From Actinoallomurus soli (GTDB lineage Bacteria; Actinomycetota; Actinomycetes; Streptosporangiales; Streptosporangiaceae): 64,000 nucleotides of DNA. The stretch is taken from NCBI RefSeq assembly GCF_024055715.1, contig NZ_JAMXMV010000015.1, forward strand, positions 124,001-188,000. The letters run 5' to 3'. Every line of letters starts with the position of its first letter. Positions within the stretch are counted from its first letter, which is position 1. The position numbers and the translations under genes are program-made. Below the pieces are notes generated by a model, which ran no database searches, was not told the origin of the DNA, and saw only the letters and a program-made list of their open reading frames with translations. This document shows, one piece after another, positions 26,601 to 33,600 of this stretch.

Positions 26601-28568
26601 CACGGTCGCGTCGCCGATGTCGAGGGTGCCGACGACGTCGGTCACGACCTCCAGGCCCTCGTACTGCCCGGCGAGCCGCTCGCGGATCGGGGCGGCCTCG
26701 GCCGTGGTGGTGATCTCCTCGATCGCGGCGAGCAGCCGGTCGATCTCCTCGTGGTAGGCGGTGAACGCCTCGGACTCGCGCAGGAACTCGACGGCGCGCC
26801 GCCCGGTCGACGCGAGTTCCCCGCTCAGCCGCTCGGCCAGCTCGTCGATCTTCGCCAGGTCGGCGTACCGCATGTCACGGAGCGTGACGAGGCGGCCCTG
26901 CGCGCGGCGCAGCCCGGTCAGCCGGGTCACCCAGCCGTCGGCGCTGTCGGGTGAGTCGCCGCGGGTGAGCCGGATGAGCGTGGTGATCTTCTCGTCGGTC
27001 TCGGCGAGCGCGGCGGCGGCCTGGGCGGTGAGCCGCTGGACGGTCTCGAACTCCTCCAGGACCTGCCCGGCCGTCGCCCGTACGCCGGCGAGCGGGACGC
27101 TCAGGTCGCCCAGCTCGGGGTCGCCGAGCCAGTGGTACGTGTCGAAGGCGCGCTCACACCCGGCGATCAGCGCCTCGAACACCCCGGCCGACGGGGTCGT
27201 CTCCTCGACCATGCGGGCCACCGACAGGCAGTCGGAGATGCCCCGGACCAGGTCGGCGTTGCCGACCCGCTCCAGCGGCCCGGTCCCGGCGGGCTGCGCC
27301 GCCGCGTACACGTCCGACAGGTACGGCGTCTGCCACACCTGCATCGCGTGCACGCGCGTCGGCTCGCCGGAGTCGGCGCGGAAGACGACGAGCGTGCCGT
27401 CGTCGAACAGCGAGTAGCCGTGGCAGGAGATCGGGGTGGCGACCTCCTTGCGGATCACGTTGTACGGCAGCAGGAGGTACCGGCCGGCCTCGCGGGCGTG
27501 GAAGACGTACAGGACGTCCTCGCCGTTGGTGGAGCGGATCATCCGCTCGTACTCCAGCCCGTCGACGTCCGTGTCGAACGTCTTGGCCGCGCCGGTCACC
27601 AGGTAGTAGCCGCCGGGGAAGATGACGCCGTGGTCCTCCGGCAGCCGCCGGCAGGCCTGCCCGATGCCGTCGAGGCGCACGACCGTCTTCGTACGGGTGT
27701 TGAAGACGAGGTGGCGCCGGGCCTCCTCCTTGTACGGGCGGATCCGCAGGAGGATGAGCGCGCCGACGCGGGCGTACTGGACCTCGGCGTCGGCCAGGCT
27801 CTGCAGCGGCTCGTCGACCGGCTCGCGGTAGATGCCCTCGCCGGTCTCGGTGTTGTTCTCGATCTTGACGGTGAGGTCGCCGCCGACCGTCTCGACGAAG
27901 ACCTCGTCCTCGATCGAGATGTGCGGGTGACGGCCGAGGACGTGGTCGTCCCGGGTGGTCTCCACCCACGTGAAGTCGTACGGCGGCGGGAAGACGTGGT
28001 CCTGCTCCCCCAGGTTGTCCTCGTACGCGGCGGTGCCGTCGGCGCCGACCGTCCAGCGCAGCACCCGGTTGTCGTGCTCGGCGGCCAGGCCGGTCTGGAA
28101 GACCGCCAGCAGCTTCGCGTCGACGCGCCGCAGCTGCAGCAGCCGGGTGTCGCGGTAGTAGCGGTACAGCTCGCCGAAGTCGCGCTCGAAGCGCGGCTCG
28201 CGCAGCAGCCCCTCCGGCCCCTCGGTGGCCTCGAACCGGAACGCGTCGCCGTCCCGGACGAACCGGTACAGGGCGAACACGTCGCCGACGGCCGTCTCCG
28301 GCCGCAGCCCGATGAACACGTTGAAGCCGAACAGCATCAGCCCGCCGACCGCGACGATGTCGCGCGGCACGCAGTTGTGCTCCGTACGGATCCGCTCGGT
28401 GCCGACCAGCCGCAGTTCCGTGCCGCCGAACACCTCCAGCCGCCGGGCGTTCAGCGCCTCGGCCCGCCGGACCAGCTCCTTGGCCTGCTCGCCGAGCCGG
28501 GCGCGGAGCACCTCGTAGGTGCCCGCGTCCAGGCCCGGCCCGGCAGGCGTCTCCCCGCCCTCGGTCAC
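23622..28568 (-). CDS. Giant MoxR-like AAA ATPase (annotated in relatives as DNA repair ATPase)
   Basis: A 1648-residue protein. The N-terminal 450 residues are beta-rich (a DUF3686-like region as I recall it), and the middle, about 480-870, is helical and probably coiled coil. Near the C-terminus lies an AAA+ module with Walker A SPPGYGKTTL at about residue 1288, Walker B VLLYLDDIQH at about 1348 and a sensor-like segment VCMAGNPYTESG. Family members are annotated as DNA repair ATPases, but I know of no firm demonstration. It starts at GTG 28568 with AGGAACC upstream, seven bases after the flotillin stop. The tight link to membrane proteins suggests action at the envelope rather than in repair. 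Confidence 0.85.
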   Translation of the reverse strand: MTEGGETPAGPGLDAGTYEVLRARLGEQAKELVRRAEALNARRLEVFGGTELRLVGTERIRTEHNCVPRDIVAVGGLMLFGFNVFIGLRPETAVGDVFALYRFVRDGDAFRFEATEGPEGLLREPRFERDFGELYRYYRDTRLLQLRRVDAKLLAVFQTGLAAEHDNRVLRWTVGADGTAAYEDNLGEQDHVFPPPYDFTWVETTRDDHVLGRHPHISIEDEVFVETVGGDLTVKIENNTETGEGIYREPVDEPLQSLADAEVQYARVGALILLRIRPYKEEARRHLVFNTRTKTVVRLDGIGQACRRLPEDHGVIFPGGYYLVTGAAKTFDTDVDGLEYERMIRSTNGEDVLYVFHAREAGRYLLLPYNVIRKEVATPISCHGYSLFDDGTLVVFRADSGEPTRVHAMQVWQTPYLSDVYAAAQPAGTGPLERVGNADLVRGISDCLSVARMVEETTPSAGVFEALIAGCERAFDTYHWLGDPELGDLSVPLAGVRATAGQVLEEFETVQRLTAQAAAALAETDEKITTLIRLTRGDSPDSADGWVTRLTGLRRAQGRLVTLRDMRYADLAKIDELAERLSGELASTGRRAVEFLRESEAFTAYHEEIDRLLAAIEEITTTAEAAPIRERLAGQYEGLEVVTDVVGTLDIGDATVRTSILERVGEVLAGINRAQATLDARRRELLDAEGRAAYAAEFALLGQAVTGALAMADTPDACDDQLGRVMLQLETLESRFAEFDDFVAELTAKREEVYEAFSARKQTLLDERARRADRLAESATRILTGVRRRAAALGSLDEINAYFAADPMVDKVRSVVGRLRAAGDAVRAEELDGLLKTARQEAGRALRDREDLYEDGGESIRLGAHRFAVNTQPIDLTLVPHEGGMAYAVTGTDYRSPVRDPAFAATRPYWEQTLVSETPEVYRAEYLAAEIIAGTPADVLRRAAEDGGLPALVRTAAEARYDEGYERGVHDHDAALILEALLRLRAEAGLLRYPPAARAAAQLFWAHGTDEGSRRSWTTRAASLARARAAFGESPAAGALRAELTAAALAFLTRNGLHGPGAATRILPPEDTGELIGEYLFEELAADPAGFVTGAGARSLLDGFRTALGGSPGYRDDLAALAEDDLAARHQLIEAWLGSYLATTGGPADDLAEAVAIELCGRLGRHDSSAPLTATVEGLLGAHPRITGRRLELRLDESVARTRRFRAERVPAYRAYQRLRGELVAAERERLRLEEYRPRVLSSFVRNRLLDEVYLPLIGDDLAKQLGAAGDAKRTDQMGLLLLISPPGYGKTTLMEYVAGRLGLMFVKVNGPALGPSVTSLDPADAPDATARQEVEKINFALEMGNNVLLYLDDIQHTSPELLGKFISLCDAQRRIEGVWDGRTRTYDLRGKRFAVCMAGNPYTESGQRFRIPDMLANRADVWNLGDVLSGREDLFALSYLENALTSNPVLAPLSTRDRADVELFVRLAQGDTTVSPDRLAHPYSGPEVEQITAVLRRLLRVREVVLAANRAYIASAAQADASRTEPPFRLQGSYRNMNRLAERIVPVMNEAELEAVIDDHYLGEAQTLASGAEENLLKLAELRGTLTAERAERWAAVKAAYRRAQALGGAEDDPMTRAVGALGLLADRVAAVESAITRAIDGPAERS

Positions 28569-28575
28569 GTGGTTC

Positions 28576-30651
28576 CTATTGCTCGATCACGGCCATGTTG
28601 GAGATCGCGGCGTCCGCGACGCCGAGGCGCTCGGCGTGGTCGAGCAGCTCGCGGGCCTTGTCGCCCTCGGCGCCGCCGGCCTTGATCCGCTGCATGAGCA
28701 GCGCGGACAGGGTGAGGTTCTTGATGTCGTCGGTCTTGATCGAGCCGACGAGCCGGGCGAGGTCGTCGGGCAGGCTGCGCGAGCCGTTGAGCCACGGACC
28801 GGCGAGCCCCTGGGCCACCTCGGAGTGCTCGACGAACCCGTCGACGCTCTTGCCGACGGTGATCGCGCCGACGATCTTGTCGAAGAAGGCGCCGTCTCCG
28901 CCGACGATGTCGATGTCGGCCTTCTCCAGGCCGGCCGCGAGGACCGTCGCCTGGGCCTCGGCGACCTCGCGCTGCACGTCGAGACCGGCGAGCCGGATCT
29001 CCTTCTCGGCCTGCAGCCGCAGGCGGTACTCCTCGTGCCCGCGGGTGGCGTCGTCCATCGCGGCCATCCCGGCGGCCTTGTCGGTGAGGCCCTCGGCCTC
29101 GGCCTTGAGCTTCTCGCGGATCCCGTCCGCGTCGGCGAGGGCCTGCTCGCGGTTGGCGACGGCCGCCGCGCGGCCGGCCTTCTCGATCGCCTCGGCCTCG
29201 GCCAGGGCCTTCTCCCGGTTGACGGCGGCCTCGGCGCGGCCGACCTTCTCGATCGCCTCCGCATCGCGCTCGCGGACCTGGACCTCGGCCAGGCCCTCCG
29301 CGGCGGCCTCCGCCTGGATGCCCTCGGCGAGCCGAATCTTGGCCTGCGCGTCGAGCTCGGAGGTCTTCTGCCGGGCCTCGGCCAGCAGCAGTTCCTCGCG
29401 GGCCTTGAACTTGGCGGCCTCCTCGGCGGCCTCGGCGGCCTTGATGCCCTTGACCAGGTTCTCCTGCGCCTCGGCCTCGGCCTGGATGATCACGGCCTGG
29501 CGGGTGCGCTCGGCCTCCTCGACGACCCGGAGCCTCTTGATGCCCTCTTCCTGCTCGGCGACGGTCTTCTCGACCGCGATCCGCTCGCGGACGACCTCGG
29601 CGATCTCCCGCTTCTCCGCCTCGACCTCCTTGTCCTTGGCGATGCGGGACAGCTCGGTCTCCCGTTCGCGGGCGATCACCTCGAGCATGCGGTCCTTCTC
29701 GATCCGCTCGTTCTCGACGGCGATGACGCGTTCCCTGTTCTTCTCCGCGACGGCGATCTCACGGTTGCGGTTCTCCTCCTGGACGCCGAGCTGCTCGTCG
29801 GTGCGCAGGCGTGCCATGTGCGAGGTCAGCCGCTCCTCGGCCTGGACCTTGGCGATCTCGGCCTCCTCGCGGGCCCGTACGGTCTCGATCTCCCGCTTCT
29901 TCTTGACCTCCGCCTCGGCCTGGCGGCGTTCGAGCTCGAGGATGGCCTCCCGCGCGTCGACGTTCTGGCGGGTGATCTCCTTCTCCTCGTTGCGCTGGTA
30001 CTCGTTGGTGCGCACGTGCTCGATGGCGGTCAGCTCGGTGATCTTCCGGATGCCCTGGGCGTCGAGGATGTTCGTGGGGCTGAGGCTCTCCAGCGGCGTC
30101 TGCTCGAGGTGGTCGATGGCCGCGTCCTCGAGGTGGTAGCCGTTCAGGTCGGTGCCGATGAGCGCCACGATCTGGTCGCGGAACTCGTGCCGGTGCGTGT
30201 ACAGGTCCACGAAGTCGAGCTGCTTGCCGACCGTCTTCAGCGCCTCGGAGAACTTCGCGTTGAAGAGCGTCTGCAGCGTCTCCTCGTGGCTGGCCCGCTG
30301 GGTGCCGATCGCCTGCGCGACCTGGATGACGTCCTCGACGGTCTTGTTGACCCGGACGAAGAAAGTGATCTTGATGTCGGCGCGGATGTTGTCACGGCAG
30401 ATCAGGCCGTCCCGGCCGCTGCGCTCGATCTCGATGGTCTTCACCGAGATGTCCATCACCTCGGCCTTGTGCAGCACGGGCAGCACGATCGCCCCGGTGA
30501 ACGTGACGTCCACCTTCTTGATCTTGGAGATGATGAGGACGCGGCCCTGCTCGACCTTGCGGAACAGCCGGCTGAACAGGTACCAGGTGCCCAGAGCGAC
30601 GATCAGAATCGCGGCGACGAGCACGGCGATCGCGATGCCGATGGAGTCCAT
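28576..30651 (-). CDS. Flotillin-like SPFH/band 7 protein (YqiK type)
   Basis: A 691-residue flotillin homologue. One N-terminal membrane helix (about residues 5-27) is followed by an SPFH domain (about 30-220) and a long coiled coil (about 220-560) rich in Glu-Ala repeats. One 22-residue unit beginning EAIEK(V/A)GRA occurs twice in tandem. The C-terminal about 130 residues are globular. Such proteins form large membrane scaffolds. ATG 30651 has GAAGGA upstream. It lies between the NfeD/YqiJ-like gene (24 bases) and the ATPase gene (7 bases). Confidence 0.9.
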   Translation of the reverse strand: MDSIGIAIAVLVAAILIVALGTWYLFSRLFRKVEQGRVLIISKIKKVDVTFTGAIVLPVLHKAEVMDISVKTIEIERSGRDGLICRDNIRADIKITFFVRVNKTVEDVIQVAQAIGTQRASHEETLQTLFNAKFSEALKTVGKQLDFVDLYTHRHEFRDQIVALIGTDLNGYHLEDAAIDHLEQTPLESLSPTNILDAQGIRKITELTAIEHVRTNEYQRNEEKEITRQNVDAREAILELERRQAEAEVKKKREIETVRAREEAEIAKVQAEERLTSHMARLRTDEQLGVQEENRNREIAVAEKNRERVIAVENERIEKDRMLEVIARERETELSRIAKDKEVEAEKREIAEVVRERIAVEKTVAEQEEGIKRLRVVEEAERTRQAVIIQAEAEAQENLVKGIKAAEAAEEAAKFKAREELLLAEARQKTSELDAQAKIRLAEGIQAEAAAEGLAEVQVRERDAEAIEKVGRAEAAVNREKALAEAEAIEKAGRAAAVANREQALADADGIREKLKAEAEGLTDKAAGMAAMDDATRGHEEYRLRLQAEKEIRLAGLDVQREVAEAQATVLAAGLEKADIDIVGGDGAFFDKIVGAITVGKSVDGFVEHSEVAQGLAGPWLNGSRSLPDDLARLVGSIKTDDIKNLTLSALLMQRIKAGGAEGDKARELLDHAERLGVADAAISNMAVIEQ

Positions 30652-30675
30652 CAGTGGTCCTTCTCGCGGGGGAAT

Positions 30676-31254
30676 TCAGTTGATTCGACGGTGCGGATCG
30701 AGCTCGGCGTCATACGGCATCACCCAGAAGAACTCGCCGTCGGCGTCGTAGTCGAAGATCAATGCGGTACTGCCTGCTTTGAGGATCTCTTCGCCCGGCT
30801 GGTTCCCGTGCTGGCGAACCTGGATCACGGCGGCCGAGCCATCGGCGGCGCGCACCTCCGCCTGGCCGAACGTCAGGTCGACCCGGCTGGTGCGGATGAC
30901 GCACATCCGGCCCACGAAGTCGCGCCGCGAGGGCAGCACCTCTTCGGGGAGCATGTACCGCAGCGGCCGCATCAGCAGCCTGGTGACCAGGAAGGACGCC
31001 AGGAGCGCGGCGGCCAGCACGCCGATCGCCGGTCCGGTCCCGGTGTGGTCGTCGCGGCGCAGCAGCACGGTTCCGGCCACGCCGGCGAACCACGCGAGCA
31101 CCGCGAACAGCGACAGCGCCACCGCCGTGACGATGGTCGCGGCCGCGTCCAGCAGCCCGATGACGACCAGCAGCCAATAGACGAGGACGACGGCCAGGAG
31201 GGCGCCGAGAACGACGGCCGGAAAGGCGAGCGCCGCACGGGTGAATTCGGTCAC
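30676..31254 (-). CDS. NfeD/YqiJ-like membrane protein with OB-fold domain
   Basis: A 192-residue protein with three predicted membrane helices (about residues 8-35, 38-63 and 72-95), followed by a beta-rich C-terminal domain of about 90 residues (FVGRMCVIRTSRVDLTFGQAEV) resembling the NfeD-type OB fold. NfeD/YqiJ proteins are the usual partners of flotillins. It is first in the operon. The GTG start at 31254 has GGGGAGG upstream. Confidence 0.82.
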   Translation of the reverse strand: MTEFTRAALAFPAVVLGALLAVVLVYWLLVVIGLLDAAATIVTAVALSLFAVLAWFAGVAGTVLLRRDDHTGTGPAIGVLAAALLASFLVTRLLMRPLRYMLPEEVLPSRRDFVGRMCVIRTSRVDLTFGQAEVRAADGSAAVIQVRQHGNQPGEEILKAGSTALIFDYDADGEFFWVMPYDAELDPHRRIN

Positions 31255-31312
31255 CGGCGCCTCCCCGCGGGCATGGCCCTATCGACGTTGCCGACCAGGC
31301 TTCCCGGCGCAC

Positions 31313-31357
31313 CATAAGCGGTCGAATACCGCTTATGCGGCGAAATACGTTCGCCGC
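31313..31357. promoter_or_regulatory. Two adjacent palindromes before the flotillin/ATPase operon
   Basis: The first palindrome has arms CATAAGCGGT and ACCGCTTATG with a 5-base spacer (31313-31337). The second has arms GCGGCGAA and TTCGCCGC, also with a 5-base spacer (31337-31357). Their centres are 22 bases apart, two helical turns. They lie 59-103 bases upstream of the first gene's start. They look like operator sites for a dimeric repressor or activator, though nested RNA hairpins are possible. No regulator gene is adjacent. Confidence 0.65.
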
Positions 31358-31451
31358 GAAAAGCACCGTACCGCATCCGATCCAGGGTGATGCGTGACAT
31401 AGGACACACAAGCCCTGGCCGGCCACGTAAGGGCACCGGGCGAAACCGCTG

Positions 31452-31661
31452 TCAGCGGCGTCGCCGGTTGGTGCGGACGGCCGCGATGACGGCCGCGATG
31501 ATCATGATGGCCAGGATGCTGAGGCCGATGGTGGCGGCCTGGTGACTGTAGTGCGGGAAGCGGGCGACCACGGTCCGGGCGATGGAACGCGCGGTGACGG
31601 CCGGAGCGGCGAGCCGGATCTGGACGGCCGCCGCCGCGATCCCCGCCGTCGGGAGGGCCAT
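31452..31661 (-). CDS. Small membrane protein, unknown function
   Basis: A 69-residue protein with one clear C-terminal membrane helix (IGLSILAIMIIAAVIAAV), ending in a basic TNRRRR tail, which suggests a cytoplasmic C-terminus. The N-terminal half is Ala/Arg-rich. ATG 31661 is preceded by GAGG; a longer upstream extension is possible. It is minus-strand, upstream of the flotillin operon, with the operator region between. No family recognised. Confidence 0.5.
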   Translation of the reverse strand: MALPTAGIAAAAVQIRLAAPAVTARSIARTVVARFPHYSHQAATIGLSILAIMIIAAVIAAVRTNRRRR

Positions 31662-31727
31662 GACCTCATCGTCACGCCGCCTCCGTATAGGCAGGGTTAT
31701 CGCTGGGCTAACGATGTATGGGGCAGG

Positions 31728-31757
31728 TTGTCGCACTTGCGGGCGGCGACTTACGCT
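31728..31757 (+). promoter_or_regulatory. Probable promoter of the M-box transcript
   Basis: TTGTCG (31728-31733) and TACGCT (31752-31757) are separated by 18 bases. Transcription would start near 31764, about 10 bases before the riboswitch aptamer. Confidence 0.55.
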
Positions 31758-31773
31758 TTGGGCAAGCAGGCAC

Positions 31774-31929
31774 CTCGTTAGGTGAGGCGTCTGTCCGGAT
31801 ACAGGCCGCTGACCCCACGACGTCGAGAGACGCCCAGGGTCAGGACACCTCTCCCCGGCTTAAGGGGACAGGCCAAGTGGCTTCCCTCGATGGGAGGGAT
31901 ACGCCGGGCAGTGCCAAAGCTCTTACGAG
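31774..31929 (+). promoter_or_regulatory. M-box (ykoK) magnesium riboswitch
   Basis: The conserved M-box blocks appear in order: CTCGTTAGGTGAGGC, GGATACAGGCCGCTG, a GTCGAGAGACGCC hairpin, CCGGCTTAAGGGG, then GATACGCCGGGCAGTGCC and AAAGCTCTTACGAG. The first and last blocks pair (CTCGT with ACGAG) to close helix P1. M-box RNAs bind Mg2+ and switch off Mg2+ transport genes when magnesium is plentiful. Here the aptamer precedes a PRC-MgtE_N-CBS gene and an NRAMP-family transporter by about 320 bases. Confidence 0.95.
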
Positions 31930-31981
31930 ACGCGGAGGGGTGCGGAGCGTGGCCCGACGGGCGGCACCCTGTCATGGATGC

Positions 31982-32005
31982 GGCGGCGTGTGGACGCACG
32001 CCGCC
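31982..32005 (+). terminator. Hairpin downstream of M-box, possible expression platform
   Basis: A 9-base-pair GC-rich stem (GGCGGCGTG with CACGCCGCC) and a 6-base loop lie 53 bases after the aptamer. A weaker GGGTGC/GCACCC hairpin precedes it at about 31938-31970. Either could be the Mg2+-dependent terminator or an antiterminator partner. There is no U tract. Confidence 0.5.
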
Positions 32006-32027
32006 TGGACCGGGCGGAGGTGAGGAC

Positions 32028-32099
32028 ATGTCCGGCAGTAGTCCGGGGCGAGATCAGCCCCCTCACGGCGTGTCCCGCATTCGTTCCGGTGCGCGGTAG
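32028..32099 (+). CDS. Possible 23-residue leader peptide
   Basis: A short open frame with a very good ribosome binding site (GGAGGTGAGG, then ATG at 32028) encoding MSGSSPGRDQPPHGVSRIRS plus three residues. It has a PP pair and three prolines in all. Pro-rich leader peptides sense Mg2+ in the enterobacterial mgtA and mgtCBR leaders. A similar ribosome-stalling role downstream of the M-box is a hypothesis only. Confidence 0.35.
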   Translation: MSGSSPGRDQPPHGVSRIRSGAR

Positions 32100-32153
32100 C
32101 GCTTCCCGATCGGGCATGGCCGCCGGGCGGGAAGCGGCTGACGTGTGCCCTTG

Positions 32154-32174
32154 ATGGTCCCGGAACGGGACCAT
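32154..32174. promoter_or_regulatory. Perfect hairpin/palindrome in long leader
   Basis: Arms ATGGTCCCG and CGGGACCAT flank a 3-base loop, 77 bases upstream of the MgtE_N-type gene. It could be an RNA hairpin of the riboswitch leader or a DNA operator. Confidence 0.45.
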
Positions 32175-32250
32175 GGAGGGAGTCGTTCGTCATGGTCGAA
32201 CAGGAACCGGCCCTCGCCGGTCGCCGGCCCGTCGGGTCCGGAGGCCGGTG

Positions 32251-33600
32251 ATGGGGCGCCAGGGTCTTCTCGCGGCGGTGCCACGGGCGGTACGGCAGCG
32301 CTACGGGCAGCGCAACGGCCGCCTGACCCGGAGGCATTCGGTGCGCCAGGCGCTGATCCCGCTGGCCGGGCTGGTGGGCCGGCCGGTGGTCAACCAGGCC
32401 GGCCAGCAGATCGGCCGGCTGGTCGATCTGGTCGCCCGCTGGAACGGCCGCGAGACGTATCCCGCGGTGACGGGCCTGGTCGTCCAGGTCGGCCGACGCC
32501 GGTCGTGGGTGCCGTACGAGGTCGTGAATCAAGTGGAGCCGCAGGCCGTCACGTTGCGCAGCGCACGTCTCGACCTGCGGGAGTTCGAGGAACGCCCCGG
32601 CGAGGTCGCCCTGGCGACGCACGTACTGGACCACCAGCTCGTCGACATCGAGGGCGTGCGGGTGGTGCGCCCGTCCGACCTGTACCTGACACCGGTCGAG
32701 GGCCGGTTGCGGCTGGTGGGCATGGACACCGGGCTCGGCGCTCTGGCACGCCGCCTGGGGCCCGCCCGCTGGCGCAGGCGTGCCGTCCCGGAGCAGGTGA
32801 TCGACTGGTCGGACGTGCAGGCGTTCGGCGGTCCGGCGGGCCGGGGCGGAGCCCGGCTGGCGGCGCCCCGCGCGGAACTTCGCCGCCTGCACCCCGCCGA
32901 GCTGGCCGATCTCCTGGAGGACCTGGGCCGCCCCGAGCGCCGTGAACTGCTCGATCTGGTCGGCCCGGACCACGCCGCCGACGCCCTGGAAGAGATGCGC
33001 CCCGACCAGCTGGAAGAACTGCTGACCGAGGCCGATCCCGGCCAGGCCGCCGGGTTGGTGGCCCGGATGGAGCCCGACGAGGCCGCGGACGCCCTCCGCG
33101 ACCTGGACGCCGAGCGGCGCGCGCTCCTGCTCGCCCGGCTCCCCGAGCAGACCAGGTCGACGGTGTGCGACCTGCTCGCCCGGCAGGAGGACTGCGCGGG
33201 CGGGTTGATGACCACGACGATCATCCGGGTGCGGCCCGAGCAGACCGTCGCACAGGTCCGGGACCTGCTGACGGCCGAAGGCGTGCACATCGCCGACATC
33301 GACGCCGTCGCGGTGGTCGACGAGAACGACCGCCTGCTGGACGACGTCATCCTCGGCGAGCTGCTGCTCGCCGATCCGGGCACCACGCTGGGAGAGCTGG
33401 TCGGCCCGCCCTGGCCGATCACCCTCCGGCCCGAGGCGGGCCCGGCCGAGGTCGCGACCCGGCTCGCCGAGTCACGCCGCCTGTCGGTGCTGGTCGTCGA
33501 TGAAGAGGAACGCCCCCTCGGGCGGATCCTGGCCGATGACGTGGTCGACATGCTGCTGCCCGAACGGGGCCGCCTCCACTTCCCCCGGGTGCTGTCATGA
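32251..33600 (+). CDS. PRC-barrel / MgtE_N / CBS regulatory protein
   Basis: A 449-residue soluble protein. Two PRC-barrel-like segments span about residues 38-180. An MgtE N-terminal superhelical domain follows at about 210-310 (LHPAELADLLEDLG, then MEPDEAADALRDL). A CBS pair covers about 310-445, opened by the MgtE-like AGGLMTTTIIRV. It has no membrane channel domain, so it is the Mg2+-sensing half of MgtE used as a separate protein. ATG 32251 has GGAGG six bases upstream; an earlier ATG at 32173 lies in the hairpin. Its stop overlaps the transporter start, implying an Mg2+-gating partner for the NRAMP-type protein. Confidence 0.88.
   Translation: MGRQGLLAAVPRAVRQRYGQRNGRLTRRHSVRQALIPLAGLVGRPVVNQAGQQIGRLVDLVARWNGRETYPAVTGLVVQVGRRRSWVPYEVVNQVEPQAVTLRSARLDLREFEERPGEVALATHVLDHQLVDIEGVRVVRPSDLYLTPVEGRLRLVGMDTGLGALARRLGPARWRRRAVPEQVIDWSDVQAFGGPAGRGGARLAAPRAELRRLHPAELADLLEDLGRPERRELLDLVGPDHAADALEEMRPDQLEELLTEADPGQAAGLVARMEPDEAADALRDLDAERRALLLARLPEQTRSTVCDLLARQEDCAGGLMTTTIIRVRPEQTVAQVRDLLTAEGVHIADIDAVAVVDENDRLLDDVILGELLLADPGTTLGELVGPPWPITLRPEAGPAEVATRLAESRRLSVLVVDEEERPLGRILADDVVDMLLPERGRLHFPRVLS

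Noticed and set aside
23622-28568. Giant ATPase taken at face value as a DNA repair enzyme
   Set aside because: No nuclease, helicase or other DNA-processing motif is visible and the operon partners are membrane proteins, so only the AAA ATPase assignment is kept.
28519-31317. Long + strand open frame opposite the flotillin and ATPase genes
   Set aside because: Its product is a leucine/aspartate-rich antisense artefact of the Glu/Ala coiled-coil codons; the minus-strand proteins have recognisable domains.
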